This document shows, one piece after another, positions 46,701 through 61,300 of a stretch of 64,000 nt of DNA (within the stretch, counting starts at the first letter, position 1; every line of letters starts with the position of its first letter). Source of the DNA: Balanoglossus misakiensis. Its lineage: Eukaryota; Hemichordata. Where the stretch lies: assembly GCA_040954595.2 (NCBI GenBank), contig CM082593.2, positions 5,766,001 through 5,830,000 on the forward strand. Reading direction: 5' to 3'. Under the pieces are notes generated by a model. That model was not told where the DNA came from. It was given only the letters and a program-made list of their open reading frames with translations, and made no database searches. A program made the position numbers and the translations under genes.

Positions 46701-49346
46701 CAACTTTTCACACTTCCTATTGAACATCATTTAACGTCTGCTTGCCTGACTAGATAAACTACATGTACAACCGCAGCTGATGTGGTATGGGGAAATGCCA
46801 CGACCACTGATTGGCTGAAATTGAGCGCTCCCACCTGGCTGTTTTCTTTGAAAAGAGACGATCCACAGAAAAATACCTCAATCAGTAAATTACACCACAA
46901 CCCAATATACCAGTGTGATACGCTGTATGAAATAATGCAGCAGCAAAAAGTATCATTACAAGGAATCTAATACCGCCGAATACCTGAAATATCATGGTCA
47001 TGGCTGTATGTTGCACTGCTCATTCACCAAAGGCCACGACTCTGTTTCCTTCCCTTTTCCCCCACTCTCTATTTTCCGTCACAAACAATTACGGCGCTGG
47101 CTCTAACTTTTACAGGCTCGCACCATTTTCGATTTGCGGAATCAATTCCCCGGAGTGAGAGCTTTCCATATAGTAATTCCCCAACCAATTTTGTCAGTAG
47201 CAGATACGCCGGCATTAGTATATTTGCCAGGTGAACTCTTGACATCGCAACCTGTGTAACCGTCAATCCGGAGTAAAAAACCTTTAAACACGGCATTTGT
47301 TTTTACATGGACGCTTTAAACATATATGCCGACGCATGGAAAATTTAAATGCAACATTGATCCACCTTCCTGTAAGTGTAACTTCTTCAAAAGACCGATT
47401 TTGACTTAAACTATTGGTTCTACTTTGTGTGCTTGGGATAAACTGCTGTTTGATATCAATGTGAAATTGAGATTATAAATAGATGATTCAGATCTGCCCC
47501 AATGATTTAGAGCATACTGACTAGCTGTTGAGTACCTCGTTTCCTCATTACTTCTCTGTGTTGAGGATGCGAGCTCATACTTCAGAGTTTAAGAGCAGAA
47601 CTGCCCCTATGCTTGTTATCAAACTTTGCATGTCGAAAGGATTTCCTGGATTCTATAATAAAACTGCCACAACAGAGAGCTGCCACCTACGACCTTTCCC
47701 CAGGAAACCGCATAAGTAACCAATTAGGATTATTTGCAGAGGAGGCAACCGGGAATCTGAGTGGCACTGATAGCGCTGCACTAATTAGTCTGAAACCATG
47801 ATGATAAAATTGGTCAGTTTCTGAAAATTACAAACATCTAGAGGCGAGATGGGATTATATTCTGTAAAAATAGGAGCCACACATTCTGTAGTGTGTGCAG
47901 CATTTTTCAATAGAACACATGACCCAAAAACTCTTTTCAGCAAAGTGCACTAGCTTTGATTAAACATAGTTGTGGTAAAAAAAAATGGCAGGTTTGTCAA
48001 GGGTTTAAGAACATCAACATAGGGAGCCCTCTCACTGTAGTGAGTTGTCTACCATTTACCCATAATGCAATTCAGATCTGACCCCCCAGCATGCAACAAA
48101 AAAGCTATTTACAGCCCTGAGAATTTCCCCATGATCATTGCTGCCAAAAAATGTCAAAACATTGCATTTCACAGTCATTCCACTTCATTTTTGGTATCTT
48201 CAATCTGCATCATCTGGCTGTTTTCGGCTGAGCAATGCCCTCATCTTTAATTTGATGCAGACACTGCATTATTTATAATGACAGAATGTCAGTGCACCGG
48301 ATATTATTTACCTAGGGCTATACTTTGTGGACGATTTCTGGAACGAACTCTTCTCTGTATTATTCATTTCTTTTACTCATCTCGCCTTCAGGCCATTCTA
48401 CCCTACACATGTCTAGGAGTAACCTGCCCCAAATATGACTTTTGCTGCACTGTTCTTTTCCCAGAAACACAGGAGAACAAAGTCAAGAATCTTGAAAAAA
48501 AAAACTTGATCTATCAAAAAGTGCTTTCAACTGGGAGGGTCATCAACTATACTAGGACTTTCAATCACACCCAGTTGCTTTATTATACTGGAAAAGCAGT
48601 TCCATTTCATCTGGGTTTACAATTTTGATATTTTCTTTGCTTGGTGAAGCTTCCGAATTAAATCTGAGCGAAACGGACAGACGGATGTGTGCCGCAAAAT
48701 GATCAAGTTGATAAAGATACACCTGAGGGAAATCACCGATATTACCTCAAACGCTGTTTTCCTCGTTTTGCCCCCAAACAGGCTCAATCACTCCACCATC
48801 TGCTCTGTTGGTTATCATTTGTTCATAAATATTTCAATTTTCCACATCAATAAGCTTTACTTTCAAACAAAGTATACTATCTCCTCGTGCAGACTGTATC
48901 TACTTGCAACTTCCCAGTTTCATAAGGACACAGGAAGACGATTTGATCAGGATTTGATGCAAAGTGTCCGCTGCATGTTTCTTTCACTTTGCTGATCTAA
49001 GATATTGGCCGTTAGGTATTTTTCATAACAGTGATATATTTACCCATCACCAACACTTGCATCTTGCATCCAGCTGCAACATGATGATGAATTCACACTT
49101 CTACACATACACAACACCTACTGCCATAACATATGCCAAATCTCTCCTTTCATTTTCTGGGGACACCTCTCTAAACACTGTTACCGTGCTTTCTAAGAGA
49201 GGAGGCCAGAGAATGGAACAAGAGATATTCCACATCCTGTTTCTTTTAGATGTAAGTAAAAAACAGTAACTAAGCACTACAGAAATAAGGAAAATGGTCA
49301 CTTACTTACTGACGTTTCCCAGCTGAGGCCCCCAACAAAAAGTTTC
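36290..49346 (-). CDS. HNRNPD: hnRNP D/AB/Squid-type two-RRM RNA-binding protein (5' partial)
   Basis: This is a nuclear RNA-binding protein of the family that gave vertebrate HNRNPD, HNRNPAB and HNRNPDL and fly squid, acting in splicing, export and AU-rich mRNA turnover. Visible coding exons are 49346-49306, 44438-44311, 43507-43346, 40865-40734, 40421-40292, 38352-38317, 37522-37181 and 36357-36290 (stop TGA), about 346 residues. RRM1 has RNP2 KLFVGGLSW and RNP1 RGFGFVLF. The linker [18 protein letters not shown] is diagnostic of the family. RRM2 has KIFVGGLNP and RGFCFIEF, then CEVKKATPK as in Squid. An Ala/Pro/Tyr-rich tail follows, with two alanine tracts like those of Musashi proteins. 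The end, [19 protein letters not shown], keeps the YGK...PY pattern of hnRNP D and fits a PY nuclear-import signal. The first visible exon needs two bases from an upstream exon that is outside the window or unrecognised. The symbol names the family; the exact vertebrate paralogue does not apply. Confidence 0.9.
37181..37522 (-). CDS. HNRNPD: hnRNP Ala/Pro/Tyr-rich tail exon
   Basis: This 342-base exon is divisible by three and phase 1 at both ends, so it too can be skipped in frame. It encodes a Gly/Tyr/Phe patch ([10 protein letters not shown]), an 11-alanine tract, an Ala-Pro repeat and a [17 protein letters not shown] segment. The middle (about 37240-37420) is extremely GC- and CpG-rich against AT-rich flanks, mostly from GCC/GCG alanine and CCG/CCC proline codons. 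Such low-complexity tails in hnRNPs drive self-association; that role is inferred here. Confidence 0.85.
38317..38352 (-). CDS. HNRNPD: hnRNP 36-nt mini-exon (likely cassette)
   Basis: A 36-base exon sits between acceptor CCTTGCAG and donor GTGAGT and encodes [11 protein letters not shown]. Both junctions are phase 1 and the length is divisible by three, so skipping keeps the frame. The preceding exon ends and the following exon begins in the same phase. Confidence 0.75.
40637..40661. repeat. Intronic hairpin with GGGTTAG / CTAACCC arms
   Basis: TGGGTTAG (40639-40646) pairs with CTAACCCA (40654-40661), 8 bp with a 7-nt loop, inside the 312-base hnRNP intron between the RRM2 exon and the alanine exon. 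On the sense (minus) strand it offers UUAG motifs. Confidence 0.6.
41000..43345 (-). other. hnRNP intron between linker and RRM2 exons
   Basis: This 2.5-kb intron (43345-40866) has no gene that I can see. It includes two copies of TGCCCTCTATGG (42949-42960 and 43005-43016) and AT-rich DNA. Confidence 0.6.
43703..43747. repeat. (GT)n microsatellite
   Basis: About 20 GT units, preceded by TGTATG-type degenerate copies. It lies in the hnRNP intron between the RRM1 exon and the linker exon, so the minus-strand pre-mRNA carries a CA repeat. CA repeats are known splicing regulators bound by hnRNP L. Confidence 0.9.
44439..49305 (-). other. hnRNP intron inside RRM1, no gene seen
   Basis: This 4.9-kb intron splits RRM1 just after its first beta strand. 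Open frames in it are short, on both strands, and without recognisable motifs or exon-like borders. Confidence 0.65.
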
Positions 49347-52300
49347 CTGTAAGAGAAAAGAAATATTTTGAGTGATATGCTCCAATATGTGAAAAGAGAG
49401 ATTAAACTGTTATTCGCAATGACTGGTAGCCTTTTCTCTGACTGTGTACATCTTACATTGATATTTATCAATACTGGGAAGATTATAGAAATGTTTAAGG
49501 ACGTATGTATACACCACTCTAAGAACATTGAATTGGCCTCTTCCCGTAGGAACGCAATGAAAATTGCTATAAACCCACTTCTTGTTATTTTTAAGTAATT
49601 TCTATCAACTATGACATTTTTTTCCGATCGCAATACTCAAGCAGTCGCCTGAACTTCTGATCTCTGAACCATCTACCTTTGTAAGACAACCATGCCTACT
49701 TCCTCTCAATTCTTTTGAGACGGTATTTGTACATCATTACCAGTTACTGTCATGAGAGGATCAGACATTACTGCATTGAAGAGATGATGAGGAGGTGGCT
49801 GGGGAGAGAGGGGATCTTGATTATTAGTCTAAACGCAGAGTAAATCACGATGAGCTTCCAGACTGCGCAATCTATGGTCAACTGTTTACACGGGTACCGC
49901 GTTCTGCCACTTCACATAATTATCAGAAGTGAGCACGCGACTGGTGAGATATTGAGCTTGAACGATTGTCTGCTCACAGAACGATGTGCGGGCGGGAATA
50001 ATGAACAGCTGACTGTTATGTTACCATAGTAATCAATGAGAGAGAACTTGACATGAATCCATTTAACCACAGTGAGCGCGCTTTATATTTCATTTTCAGA
50101 TCTTTAACTATCGTTCCTGTCAGGCTAATTGCTCAAATCTCTGCAGATGGAAGTACGCAGCAGCAACCCGGAACAATGCCAAACTGACCTCCAAACAAGT
50201 TTTATGGCTACATTTGCATCGAAGGCATTTAATTTTAGTGCCCATGGAGTGCGCTATTTCATTAGAATGACTTGTTCTTGAGTGCAAATTGGAAATATGG
50301 GTTTTCAATCACCATCCATGTGTACTAGGTCATGTGTACATGCATACATTAGCAGAACTGTGCTGTACATTTACGTAGTATGTCCTTAGCACGAACCAGC
50401 AACATTGAGTAGTGAATCTCGCCTGACACTGAACCTTTGCATAGTACTATATACTATATTTGAGCTGCCAACAAGGTGGCAGTGAGCGAGTTTCACACAA
50501 CACACATGGCTAGTTTCCTTCACCTAACATGTTCCATTTCAGAGACATAAAAGCAGAACTCCCACTGAGAAGCTACAAGGACATAAATTATCACCTTCTA
50601 AATAAAGATAATTACTGCGTGTCCACTGGTTATTTGTGTAATTACTGAATGGTAACTACCAGTAATGTACTGGAGCAGTTACGTCACCAATGTCATGTAT
50701 CCATCTTACATTATGGGTCTTAAGAAAACAAACTTGCTTGGCATTTACTGCACAGTGAGAGGCAGGGTGACACTGATGACCTGGGGTTGAGTGACTATCA
50801 CTTGTTACAGTTCTGAAACACAGCCAGACGCTGCATTCCTGGCATACAGTTCTCAGTGAGAATGCCTGCTAGGTATTTGGTTTGAGTGAGCAGACCGCTG
50901 CTGTTCCAAACATCATCTTGAATGATGCAAGTGTCGGTCTTTGTCTGAATGAAGCAACTCGGAATTTGGAGAGAAACAAAAAACGGTGTCCATGACGGGA
51001 CTTCACCAGCTATGTTTTTGAAAACTGCTTCATCAACTTCGTTGAATTTTAAGAGTGATCGAGTGACAATGTCTTTCTTTTCCCCAGTCATTCCCATGTG
51101 TACGTTTTTCCCCCAACACATCACGTCCGCCCGCAAGGTGACCTTCTATCGCAGCCGCTGCATGCAGATAACCTAAACACACAAAACAGGGATCCAACTA
51201 ATTAAACCCTCCTAACCTCTATTCCCTGGGGTTCGCCCTTTCTCCACACGGAAAATGATGGGAATGTGCTTGCTCAGTGCAACTACACTATGAATGACAG
51301 ACTGCCGCACCTCGTGTGTGCACTTACAACCCACTATTGCAGCTGAAGCCATCTTGCATACAACACGTACAGCAGACCTCAAAATCTTAACTGAACTCAA
51401 CTAGTCATCCTGTGGTCTGAAACGCCAATCATGTTTTACACAGGGGATAATTAAAGTAGCAATTTTCCTGTTTTCAAATCTGGATGAAATAGCTATAAAG
51501 AGACTACTCAACTGATCTCATTAACCACTCCAGGGTTCTACCACACACCAAGCTACCAATTAGCACAGCAAACTATGGTTTCTTGCAAGGGGCAGGGTCA
51601 ATCAAATGGTATGGAAATTGTATTAATTTTACAAACTCTGACAAATGATCAAAACCTCATAGGCCTGACTAATACCTGAAAGCAGCAGCCTATTATCATA
51701 CAAACTAAACACGAAATTGCAAAGAAATAGTCATTTGTACAAACGCACATATGTTACACATTTTTATGCACAGATGGGAAAGTACATTATTGTTCCATGA
51801 TGTACCATAAGCTGCCATCTATGAAATTATCCTTGATGCACACGTGCACCAAAAACCATACGTTCAGGCTTGTTGGTTATCACCAGACACACAAATATTG
51901 AATACAAAAACCATTTTTTTCTCAACATACATGTATCCTGCATAGATGCAACAAAAACAGGAAGCCATAAACACTTCCCACATGACATCTCTCTTGACCG
52001 CACTCCAAAAATAGAGTAACCATAACAACATATATTATGCAAGTCACTGTCACCATGGTTATCCGGTGAGAATTTGTGCAGGCTGTTTCTACCGGTGATA
52101 AAAATGGTTGTGATTAGTAATGAAATCAGATGACCTCTAAAACAAGACCAAGTAGGTGATAATCTGAACTTTGTAATCAGTGACAGGACAAACAGCAGTG
52201 TGGTTTGCATCAGACAATTTAGGACGGCCCTACACAGATGATAGAAGTCAGATTTCTCAGTATTCTTTGCACGATCACTTGCATACGGATGTAATCAAGT

Positions 52301-55300
52301 TACTGACATCATGCTTTACGACTGAACCTGAATGAGGGAGGAGGAGGGGGATAGGAGTTGGCCTTGTTTCTATCGCTGGCTATCCCCAATTACAAGTGTA
52401 TGTCTATTTCCTTGTGGTTTATTGACAACACATAGCTGGTCATTTGTGCGTCTGTAGGGACACAACACAGGGCTGGCTGTACATCAGAAATGCCCTCACA
52501 ACTAAACAACAGGAATATTAAAGGACATCTGCCCGTCCGACGGGACTCGTAAATCCACGCCATCAGCTTGTAAAGTACTGTGAGGGGGAAAAAAGCACTG
52601 AATTCCAAGCATCACTTTTCCAAGGTTGTGCCGTGCCTCTCAATTGTCACGAAACCACGGAAGTTGGTTCTCAACATCTTTTCTGTGTAAATTATCACAT
52701 TTATAATGCTCGAGTCTATGCCCTCTAGAGTTATAATATGTTCATTTACATTATTTGACGATGACTACAGGAATCTGTGGGCCTGAAAATGGATTACGGG
52801 TGTGTGCAGTGGGTACTCGCAATGCCATTTGCCGGCTATCTATCTAATCCATTGCTTGAGTGCCCGTATCCTTAACCCTGGAAAGCAAAGCACCGATAGC
52901 GGATAAACTATCCATGGAACGCACAGGCATATCACGTTGGCTCTCCTCCCATCCTTGCCCAAAGAGAGCTTCGAGCTGGAACCAGCCTGTATATCTGAAT
53001 GGCAGCTCTTTATCAAGTCATTATCAGGTTCATTAGGGTCTTGTCACGAGCGGCTGGTGACAGCTCTATTAGCACTCTATCGACTCTCTCTCTCAGACAT
53101 CCATCATTCTCGTCGTCATAATCATCCACGCAGACAACCACCAAACAGCACATGGCATACTGACCCTCACTCCATATAAACTAATCTAATCTCCTTCGCT
53201 AGCAATATTCCAATTTTTGCACAATGTGCAAGCCACGAATCTCTGGATCAAAACTCCATTTAGTGTGTCATATAACTGCCAAAGTGGCTATATATAGCGT
53301 CATGGATAAAATGAGCAATTCCTGGAAAAGCCGGAATGCTGTGCACACGGAAAACTGATGGGAACGTGCGAGAGATCTGGAAACACAGGTGCACCTGCCA
53401 TAAACCTGCATCACTTCATTGACAATGATAAGCCCTCTCAGCGCTATCAACAGAGCAAGATATCATGGCACTAGTCTTTCATAAGCTGGAAATTGAAAGG
53501 TATTATTAGTTGAGCTTTTAATTTGATTTTGGTAGCATCTACTTTTCAAATGCACGAAAAAAATGTCTCGATATTTAACACTGTACTGTAATTTCTGCAT
53601 ATTTATTGATTTTAGAATCCATTTTCATCACAGCATAATACTCTTGGTCCCATTAATTGTGGATATTGATTAAAACTTTTATTATCAAATGGTAAATATT
53701 GATCGAGTCATTTTATAAACAGCAAAAATGATGAAATGAGAGCTGAATTTGCAAAATTGTTTCAGATTCATTTATTGTTAAATGATTAATAATTCACTGT
53801 TAAAAAATATCCAATGCTTGAAATCACTATAGCCTATGCAATTTTTTATTAATCTCGTAGTCCGAAATTTGGTTTAGATAGTACAGTAGTAGACTATTAT
53901 ATCTCATTTTTTCCATCAAACCCTGGTTTACTTGTAATCGGATTGCAAATTTGGCACGACAACATAGAGATTCCCAGGGTATGTCTGTTCAAAAAAATAT
54001 AGAACCCTGAAACGTACGTGTATACATATTCTATTGGCATCAACGCTGTCATAATACCAGTATTCTTATTATCTGGGATTTAATTATTCCAAGGATAGTC
54101 ATACCCCCATGTGGCACGGAGATCGCATTGGCGGCCACAAATGAACAGGGCAGGCCTACCCACATCAAGTAATGACTACGCGAGTATTGAATAGCCCGCA
54201 ATTAACTAACAAAGTAAACGTCGGAAGGTCGTTTCCCATTACAATAGCAAATGAGGTATAGCTCGTGTATCTATTGAATTTCATGAAAGCTGATGATGGC
54301 GGAGGCTGTGTACTTTTTATGATGCAATGAAGTGAACAGGTTGCTTCGCTAGCACATGTCAGTTCATCAAATACACGACTATAACTAGTCAAAGTACATG
54401 ATATTGTGATCTATTAATCTTCAGAGCCTTTTCACATTTCGTTCACTGCATTCAATACGTCTTTCCGATCATCCTTGCATTGGTGTTAGGTCTTAAATAT
54501 TTCATCCCACAATGACTTTATAGTTGTATCGTTTTTATGCCAGATATTGCCTTTTAATTTTTATCTTCTCTCTGTAAGTAGTAGTTTAAATTAAGCTGCT
54601 GCATTATATTGAGTGTGACCATAGGGTGCTAAATCTGCTAACCCAAAATGGCCTTGGGTTAGCCAAGAGCTGACTAGTAAAGTTAAAAACATTTTAATCT
54701 ATACTGCACTTTCTCAACTCTCACTTCTTCTATATGTAAATTGTAAGTTATAGCTTGAAGAATATTGATTTTCTATATAAAGGATATGGATATTGATAAT
54801 TCAACACTGATGATCGCCAGCTAATAAATTAAGTTTCAAGCCTACGCACAGTTAGCATATGTACGACTGTAGATCCAGAGAAATGTTGACTACGACTATT
54901 TAAATAGATGGGAATGGCTTCATCATCCAGTGACAGGTTTGACAATCTCAATGACAAATGGAGAAAACAAGTCAGCCATGCAAGATGATTTATCAAAGTT
55001 CACACACACAGTCGCACTGTGCAGTCAAACACCAACCCTTCCATGTCACATCAAATAAACCCCACAGTTATCAAACTTAACGACTGCATCAAGTAATTTC
55101 AAATATAAGCTTTAATGGAGCATCGAGTCCGTAAGAGAGATTTATTGTTTTCTTGATAGCTTGGTTCACGAAGCCTTTTAATATTTTATATCATATTATT
55201 ATTAGATTATTGATTTGACGAGGCGTTCATTTCTACTATGGTATCATGTAGATGGTGGGCTGGTTGAAGTTACCCGTAAGAGTTTTTGCATACATTCGTA

Positions 55301-58300
55301 TCTAGTATTAGCCCCAAACAGTTTTGTCTGAAGGTACAAATAATAGCAGTTTCGTGTTTTTTTATAAACTTCCCCAAGGGAAGCAGCTGGATTTGAACAA
55401 AATTTAAAATACAACAGCTGCAAAACCTCTCAAGTAACTATCAGACTGCACAAATTTCTGTGCCACAAAAATTAACCCTGATCCTGTTTTCATCAAAACT
55501 CGGTCGGCGTCCGTCGAAACTACTTTCTATACGTGCCACATAAAATTAAGCCACAGCTAGGCCCCCAAGTCTCATGAATGTTAAATCCTCTCTGCATCAG
55601 GTTTGCTTGGGGATGCAGTAAATTTCAAACATCGACTCCATCATTACACAGTATCTCATTTGCTGAATTTTCACTTGAGACGTTTCTGTAGGAAATCGCC
55701 GTTTTCTCGCAGACAATTTAAAATTGTCTCAGGAAACGCAGTTTGTAGTATTATACCTGCAAGTACACACGTAAATTGCGATTTGGATCATGACAGGATA
55801 GTTGTCATGAATTAGCATATCCAATGGGCATGTTTACATTCGTGGTTGCCCCTCTGCCTGACTTTTGATCCTTGATTTCGATCTCGGCATTCTACGTACA
55901 TCAGGCAAGTGACAGTTATGGACATTGCGATATTTTCTGAATATACCCATCAGACAAGCCTGTCAGTGGATTTGAAAATGTACTTTTCATTTCCTGAACC
56001 CTGGGCCATTTTGTTATGCCCCTTTCTTTGCTGCTTCATACAGCAGAAAATTATCTCTCCATAATGACGTAGACAAAATACACTTTTCAAATTGTCTCAC
56101 AAACAGAAATAAACGCAATGTTCTGATTTCATGTACGCAATATACATATATTCCGATTTCAATGTGTCTCTTCAAGCTGTGTCGGCATTTTTTAAGTACA
56201 CACACCATATTTTTTTGCTCCTGAATACACACAACCTGGCCAGCAACGTAGGTATTGTTATAATTCCTCTACGCTTAAGCTTTACTGATCAACACAAGGC
56301 ATATCAAAGTTCAACAGGCCTTGTAATGCCATAAAAAACAAATGCCTAATCAATATCTCAGATTAAACACACAATACAGCATGTCTGGGCAAATCCCAAA
56401 AATCTGAAACAGAGTGGCAGGGGTAATCAGTCCATAAACAATCAAATTCCATTTACGAATAATGTCTTTTGATTAGGACACTCCCATAGATTACATGTAA
56501 GTACCAGAAAAAGTGCTCTTCAAGTTCTTTATCAAGTAAAAAATATTGCCATTCCCATTGCAGTTTTAATTTTGACAACGTTCATGATTGTTTTATTGTG
56601 TAGGTTCTAGGAGGTGTGAATATGTCATCACACGCATTGTAACCAAAGCAGTCAACATTTCTCATCTCTTCAGCCCAAGATAAATGACTTAAACAAGGGT
56701 GTTTTTTGTTTGCTTTTGGTCGGCAGTCCTGTTCTGGTGTCAAGGCACTGTTGATATTACTACACGCAGATACAAAATAGCTGGTGGAGAATCTGACTGC
56801 CACGGAGAGGGAGTATTTTCACGTGACAGCTGCCCAGGTAGTCGTACCATTCAAGTGGTGGGTGGCGGCAGAAAGATCAAAGGACAGCCGGTACAACCCA
56901 CAGTGCAATGCAGTGCATCCATATATTGCATTTTCATGAGATTCCTAATCATCAATGTGTTGAGATATTCAAAACAGAGGTAGTGTGAAAAACCACAGAG
57001 TTTTAATATCTCCCATCTATCCCTACCAAAATATTGTAGAAATATATTTCAATTGGGAACACAAATCTGATGGTAGGAAATCACCCATTGGAATATCACA
57101 TTGGAATATAACTGCCCAACGCTACTAGTGTGGCCTTGGATGGTCACACATACATGTACAAGCCCATGCAAACAAGCACAGGATGTTCCAGGGCGGAAAA
57201 TTGAAAGCTTTATAAAATACATTGATATGAACAGAACTCGAAATGAACATATGACAGTGTGAACACTAAATGCCAAGTTTCACGTTAGACATTTACATTT
57301 ACAGTACATCTTTAAATAAGAATACAGAAAATCATGGAATTACAAACCAAGATTGTAGGGAGACGCAGGGAAAAAAATTATCTACAACAATCGACTGCAG
57401 ATTGCTTCATTACCCCAACACCACCTGAATCGTAACACGATTGATATTTACTGAAAGGGACTTATTTCCATGGCACGGCCTCTTCAGTCATTACAGCAAA
57501 TCGTGTACCCAATTTGCAATCCTGATCTATACATTAATTCCATCATCAACTTACAGCCAAGGCAGTTGGCTCTTCAGTTTAATTGGCTGTATTGTTTCTC
57601 ATCAATAGGCATGATGTTGGAGAGCAGTGAACTCCTCCACAATTCCGGGACTTTCAGATCCGAGCTCTCTGACTTCATACAACGGTGACCTCACCATGCA
57701 TTGAATTCTTAATAGTCCAAGTCATAAAGGTTTTATTTCAGTCTCCTTTTACAGTAAACGGTTTAACTTTTCTCTGATTTACATCATTTGACATTAATTG
57801 CATATTACTGATTAAGATTACCGCTGAATAATTCAAGGTTGGTGTGGCCTTTCATTTTAGAGTTCCTTGATTCCGGCAAAAAATAGGGTTGTTAAACCGT
57901 ATTTAAGTCTTTTGCCGTCGCGCTTCAGTGACGCTAAATGAGAAGCCCTTGGCAAACCAATTACACCTTATTTTCGTCACGGTGTTCCTGGAACTAAATT
58001 TGCAATGAAAGTTGTCGTGGTCATCCATTTCAATGCCAATGCATTCCATTGACTATTTCAGTAACGTACATTAGCATCAGTCTCTAACTTAATCATGGTG
58101 GCGTTTGTTCAGTTGAGAGAGCATCAAATACCTACAAAACTGTACAATACATTTATTTATCTAGCCTTACAAAATTTTCCCCAAATTCTGATTTCACCCT
58201 ATCTTAATTCTTATGACGACAATTTATCATACAGGTGCATTATGGGAAGGTAAACATAAGCCTAAGCTGTACAGATTTTTGGGAATGGAACCCTTATAAC

Positions 58301-61300
58301 AGTATTCCTTGGAATGCAGATCATATTACTTGGGTGTGGATTGTTTTGGCTGGATTTCTGCATTATTTTCTCAATACTACAAAGTTTGTGCAAATGCTTG
58401 TATGAAGTTACTGATGGCAACCATTGGACCCTAAACCCAATGTATCCAAACAAGAAACATCATTCCGTAATTTCTTAATATCCATCCGAATGTTTACATG
58501 GGCTTCTGATGGCTACACTGCATTCGGATAAGGAAAAAAAAAATTAAACATTCATAATTTTCAGGTGTAAGGTATACACGTTACATGTAATCTACAAGAC
58601 TGATGAATATTTAATAAATCGTATCAAATGTCAGCGCTTTCGTGTTTTGAAGATCCAGGCAAAACAAATGAGAAAGGGATTATTTAAAATTGATATCCAA
58701 TGGCTCGGTAAGTTTCAATGATTTTTGCACAATTGCATGCCAGCTGACCTTTCTTAAAACTTACTTATTGCAGAAATTCTGAAGACGAGTAAAATATTTA
58801 TCCGATTCAGTTCCCACCTTATGGAGGTGAAAAACGGTTTCCTAGCAACAGTTGCAGGGCTCTTCATCAGATCGTGGATGAGAGATTTTCCTTCCACTCA
58901 GGGGGTTAGAAGAGATCTTGCTTAGTACTAGCAGATGAAGGAACACCCATGGTGTGCCAAAGAAAAGGTATGATTTTCAGATTCTATGGCAGATATATGC
59001 AAAGGAAACTTTGGGGAAATGCAAAGAATATTTTAGTTAGAGGTTCCAAAAGATGGAGTAAAGCGAGTCAGCATTTGTCTTATACTCTCCACGTTTCAAG
59101 TTTTTTTTCAATTATAGAAATACCTGAATGATTAAGTGACTTGGCGTTTTTTTCTTCTTTTAACATTTTAGGAAACTGATAGCAAGGATCTATGATGATG
59201 CCGAATGAATTCACAAAACAGACACAATAATTGTGACACACAGCTAACAACTACAGAGCACTAAGTGTCATGCATTCAGCAGCTAGTTTGCTCACTTTGG
59301 GAGCAATTTCCTGTGCATAGAAAGTGGAGAACATCATCACCCCCATACAACGGCACTTTGCCACAGACATGAATCAAGACAAAAGTGCTCAACCGAAGCA
59401 TGAAACTTTTTTCCAGACTTCCATAAAACACCGATGCCTGGCTGACCTAACCTGAATATTCAGTTGACATTTCACCCACAACACAAGCAGATTTGTTCAG
59501 AATGGTACAAAAATCGCATCTGTTTTCACAAACATGACAGTGTGATGGCAAAGTATGTTTTTGTTAGGGGTATAAAGGTTTATTTTGGTGTAAGATTTCA
59601 TACAATCATGCACGTTTTAAAAGGTAATTTTAAACTCCCTAGTATAAAATCCAGCCAAGGCAAGATAGTCTTCAAGCAGAAGGTTAATATAATATCCCTG
59701 TTGCTTGAGGGGAAATTCTTTCATACTTAATTAGATTTGCCACAGCTGAAACACTACGATTTTCTTTCAAAACCACAGATTGGCCCGGCGTTGATTTCAT
59801 AATACATGTCACAGTATGCCAGAAGGTTCGCCTAACAATCTCTATGTGATGGAAAAATCAAAATAATGAAGTTACTTCACATCCGTGCACACATTTCCTC
59901 GGTTGATTGCATTTGGTGATATTGGTAAATTCGCATTATCCACAAAGGCACTCCAGATGATGTCTTTATTGAAGGGAATGCATAATAAAATCAGCGACAG
60001 AAATTTATGGATAAAGTGGGGAATTGTTTGTCAGACTGAGCTGCTGACAGCTACTGATTTATGATTTGATATTGTCATGATGTAAAGGACAGAAAAGAAG
60101 AACATTCTGTTTTAAAAGGACTAGCCAAGGTCTCACTCACAGTGCCTCTAGGTTGTCTTGGGGAAAATCTGAAGTCTGCAAGGATAGGATCTCACATCAC
60201 TATCTGTACACGTAGTCACTTCAATTCTTTGTCAGTCACTCGACTTGAATTTTACGCAGAAGGAATGAATACTCTTAGAAAGCTTGCATTACACATACTA
60301 CTGATCATAGAATATTGTAATTATACTTCCTTTAACACTTCTGAGAATTCCATGATTCATGAGAAAAATCCCTGACTATGACTAAAAGAAAATCAGAATC
60401 GTCACATAAACCCATAGATTAAGATATTTTGATTTCAACACAACCGCAAACATCAAGATTAGGATAAGGATGGATCAAAAATGTCTTTTGAGGGAAACTG
60501 AATGTAACTAGGTCTTCACGACCATGCTGTAATTTATTCCATATCAGAGAAGATCAGACGAAAGTGCTGACCTGTAGTCCTCCCATGGAATAAACAACAT
60601 TACCTTGTCTTTTAACTGTTGGGCCTGAGGCGTTGCTGTATGGGCTACGCGAAAAAAGTCTATGTGTGATATTGATTGCAGATCCTGTGAGAAGATACAG
60701 TGACTCTGTGTGCACTGTTTTGACAAGAATCTGCCGTGACATTTTCATTACGGCAGATTTTGGCTTCTGACGACGACAGACTACAGATTTGCTTTTTTTG
60801 ACAGTGCCAACGCTGAGCTCTGAATCAGACATGCGTGTTGATGCATGCCCGCTTCAGAAGTAATCTGACTTTTCTCCAGACTGTACACTTTTGAGGTGTT
60901 GATCACGCAGCAACTCCAGTGGCTGGTTGCTATCTTCCCTGTCCCCGAGGAATTCGCCGGTAAACCACAGCTTCTATTATTGTTGGGAATGACGCATGAG
61001 GCTGACTCCCATATCTGACAGAAGAGGTTTTGCCCTTTTGATTTGTCGTTTTGCAAACCACAATACACTGATTGGCTGCTTATGAAAAAGATGCACTGCG
61101 ATTGCACGCCATTTCAAAGCACCGATACAAACAAGCCACAGAAAACACCAAACACTGCAATAACTTGTAGTTATGCATCCTGAACTTGAAGTATTTTTAC
61201 AGAACATTTTTTAGAACCTCTGGTACTTGTGCATCAAGTGCTGAACAAAACTTGGCTCTATCAGCATCATCTGTATCACTGATTTCCGGCCAACCAGAAC

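Noticed and set aside
60544-60832. Minus-strand frame MSDSELSVGTVKKSKS... as the hnRNP first coding exon
   Set aside because: The donor after it (GACAAG|GTAATG) has the wrong phase for the exon at 49346, and the only frame with the right phase holds a stop.
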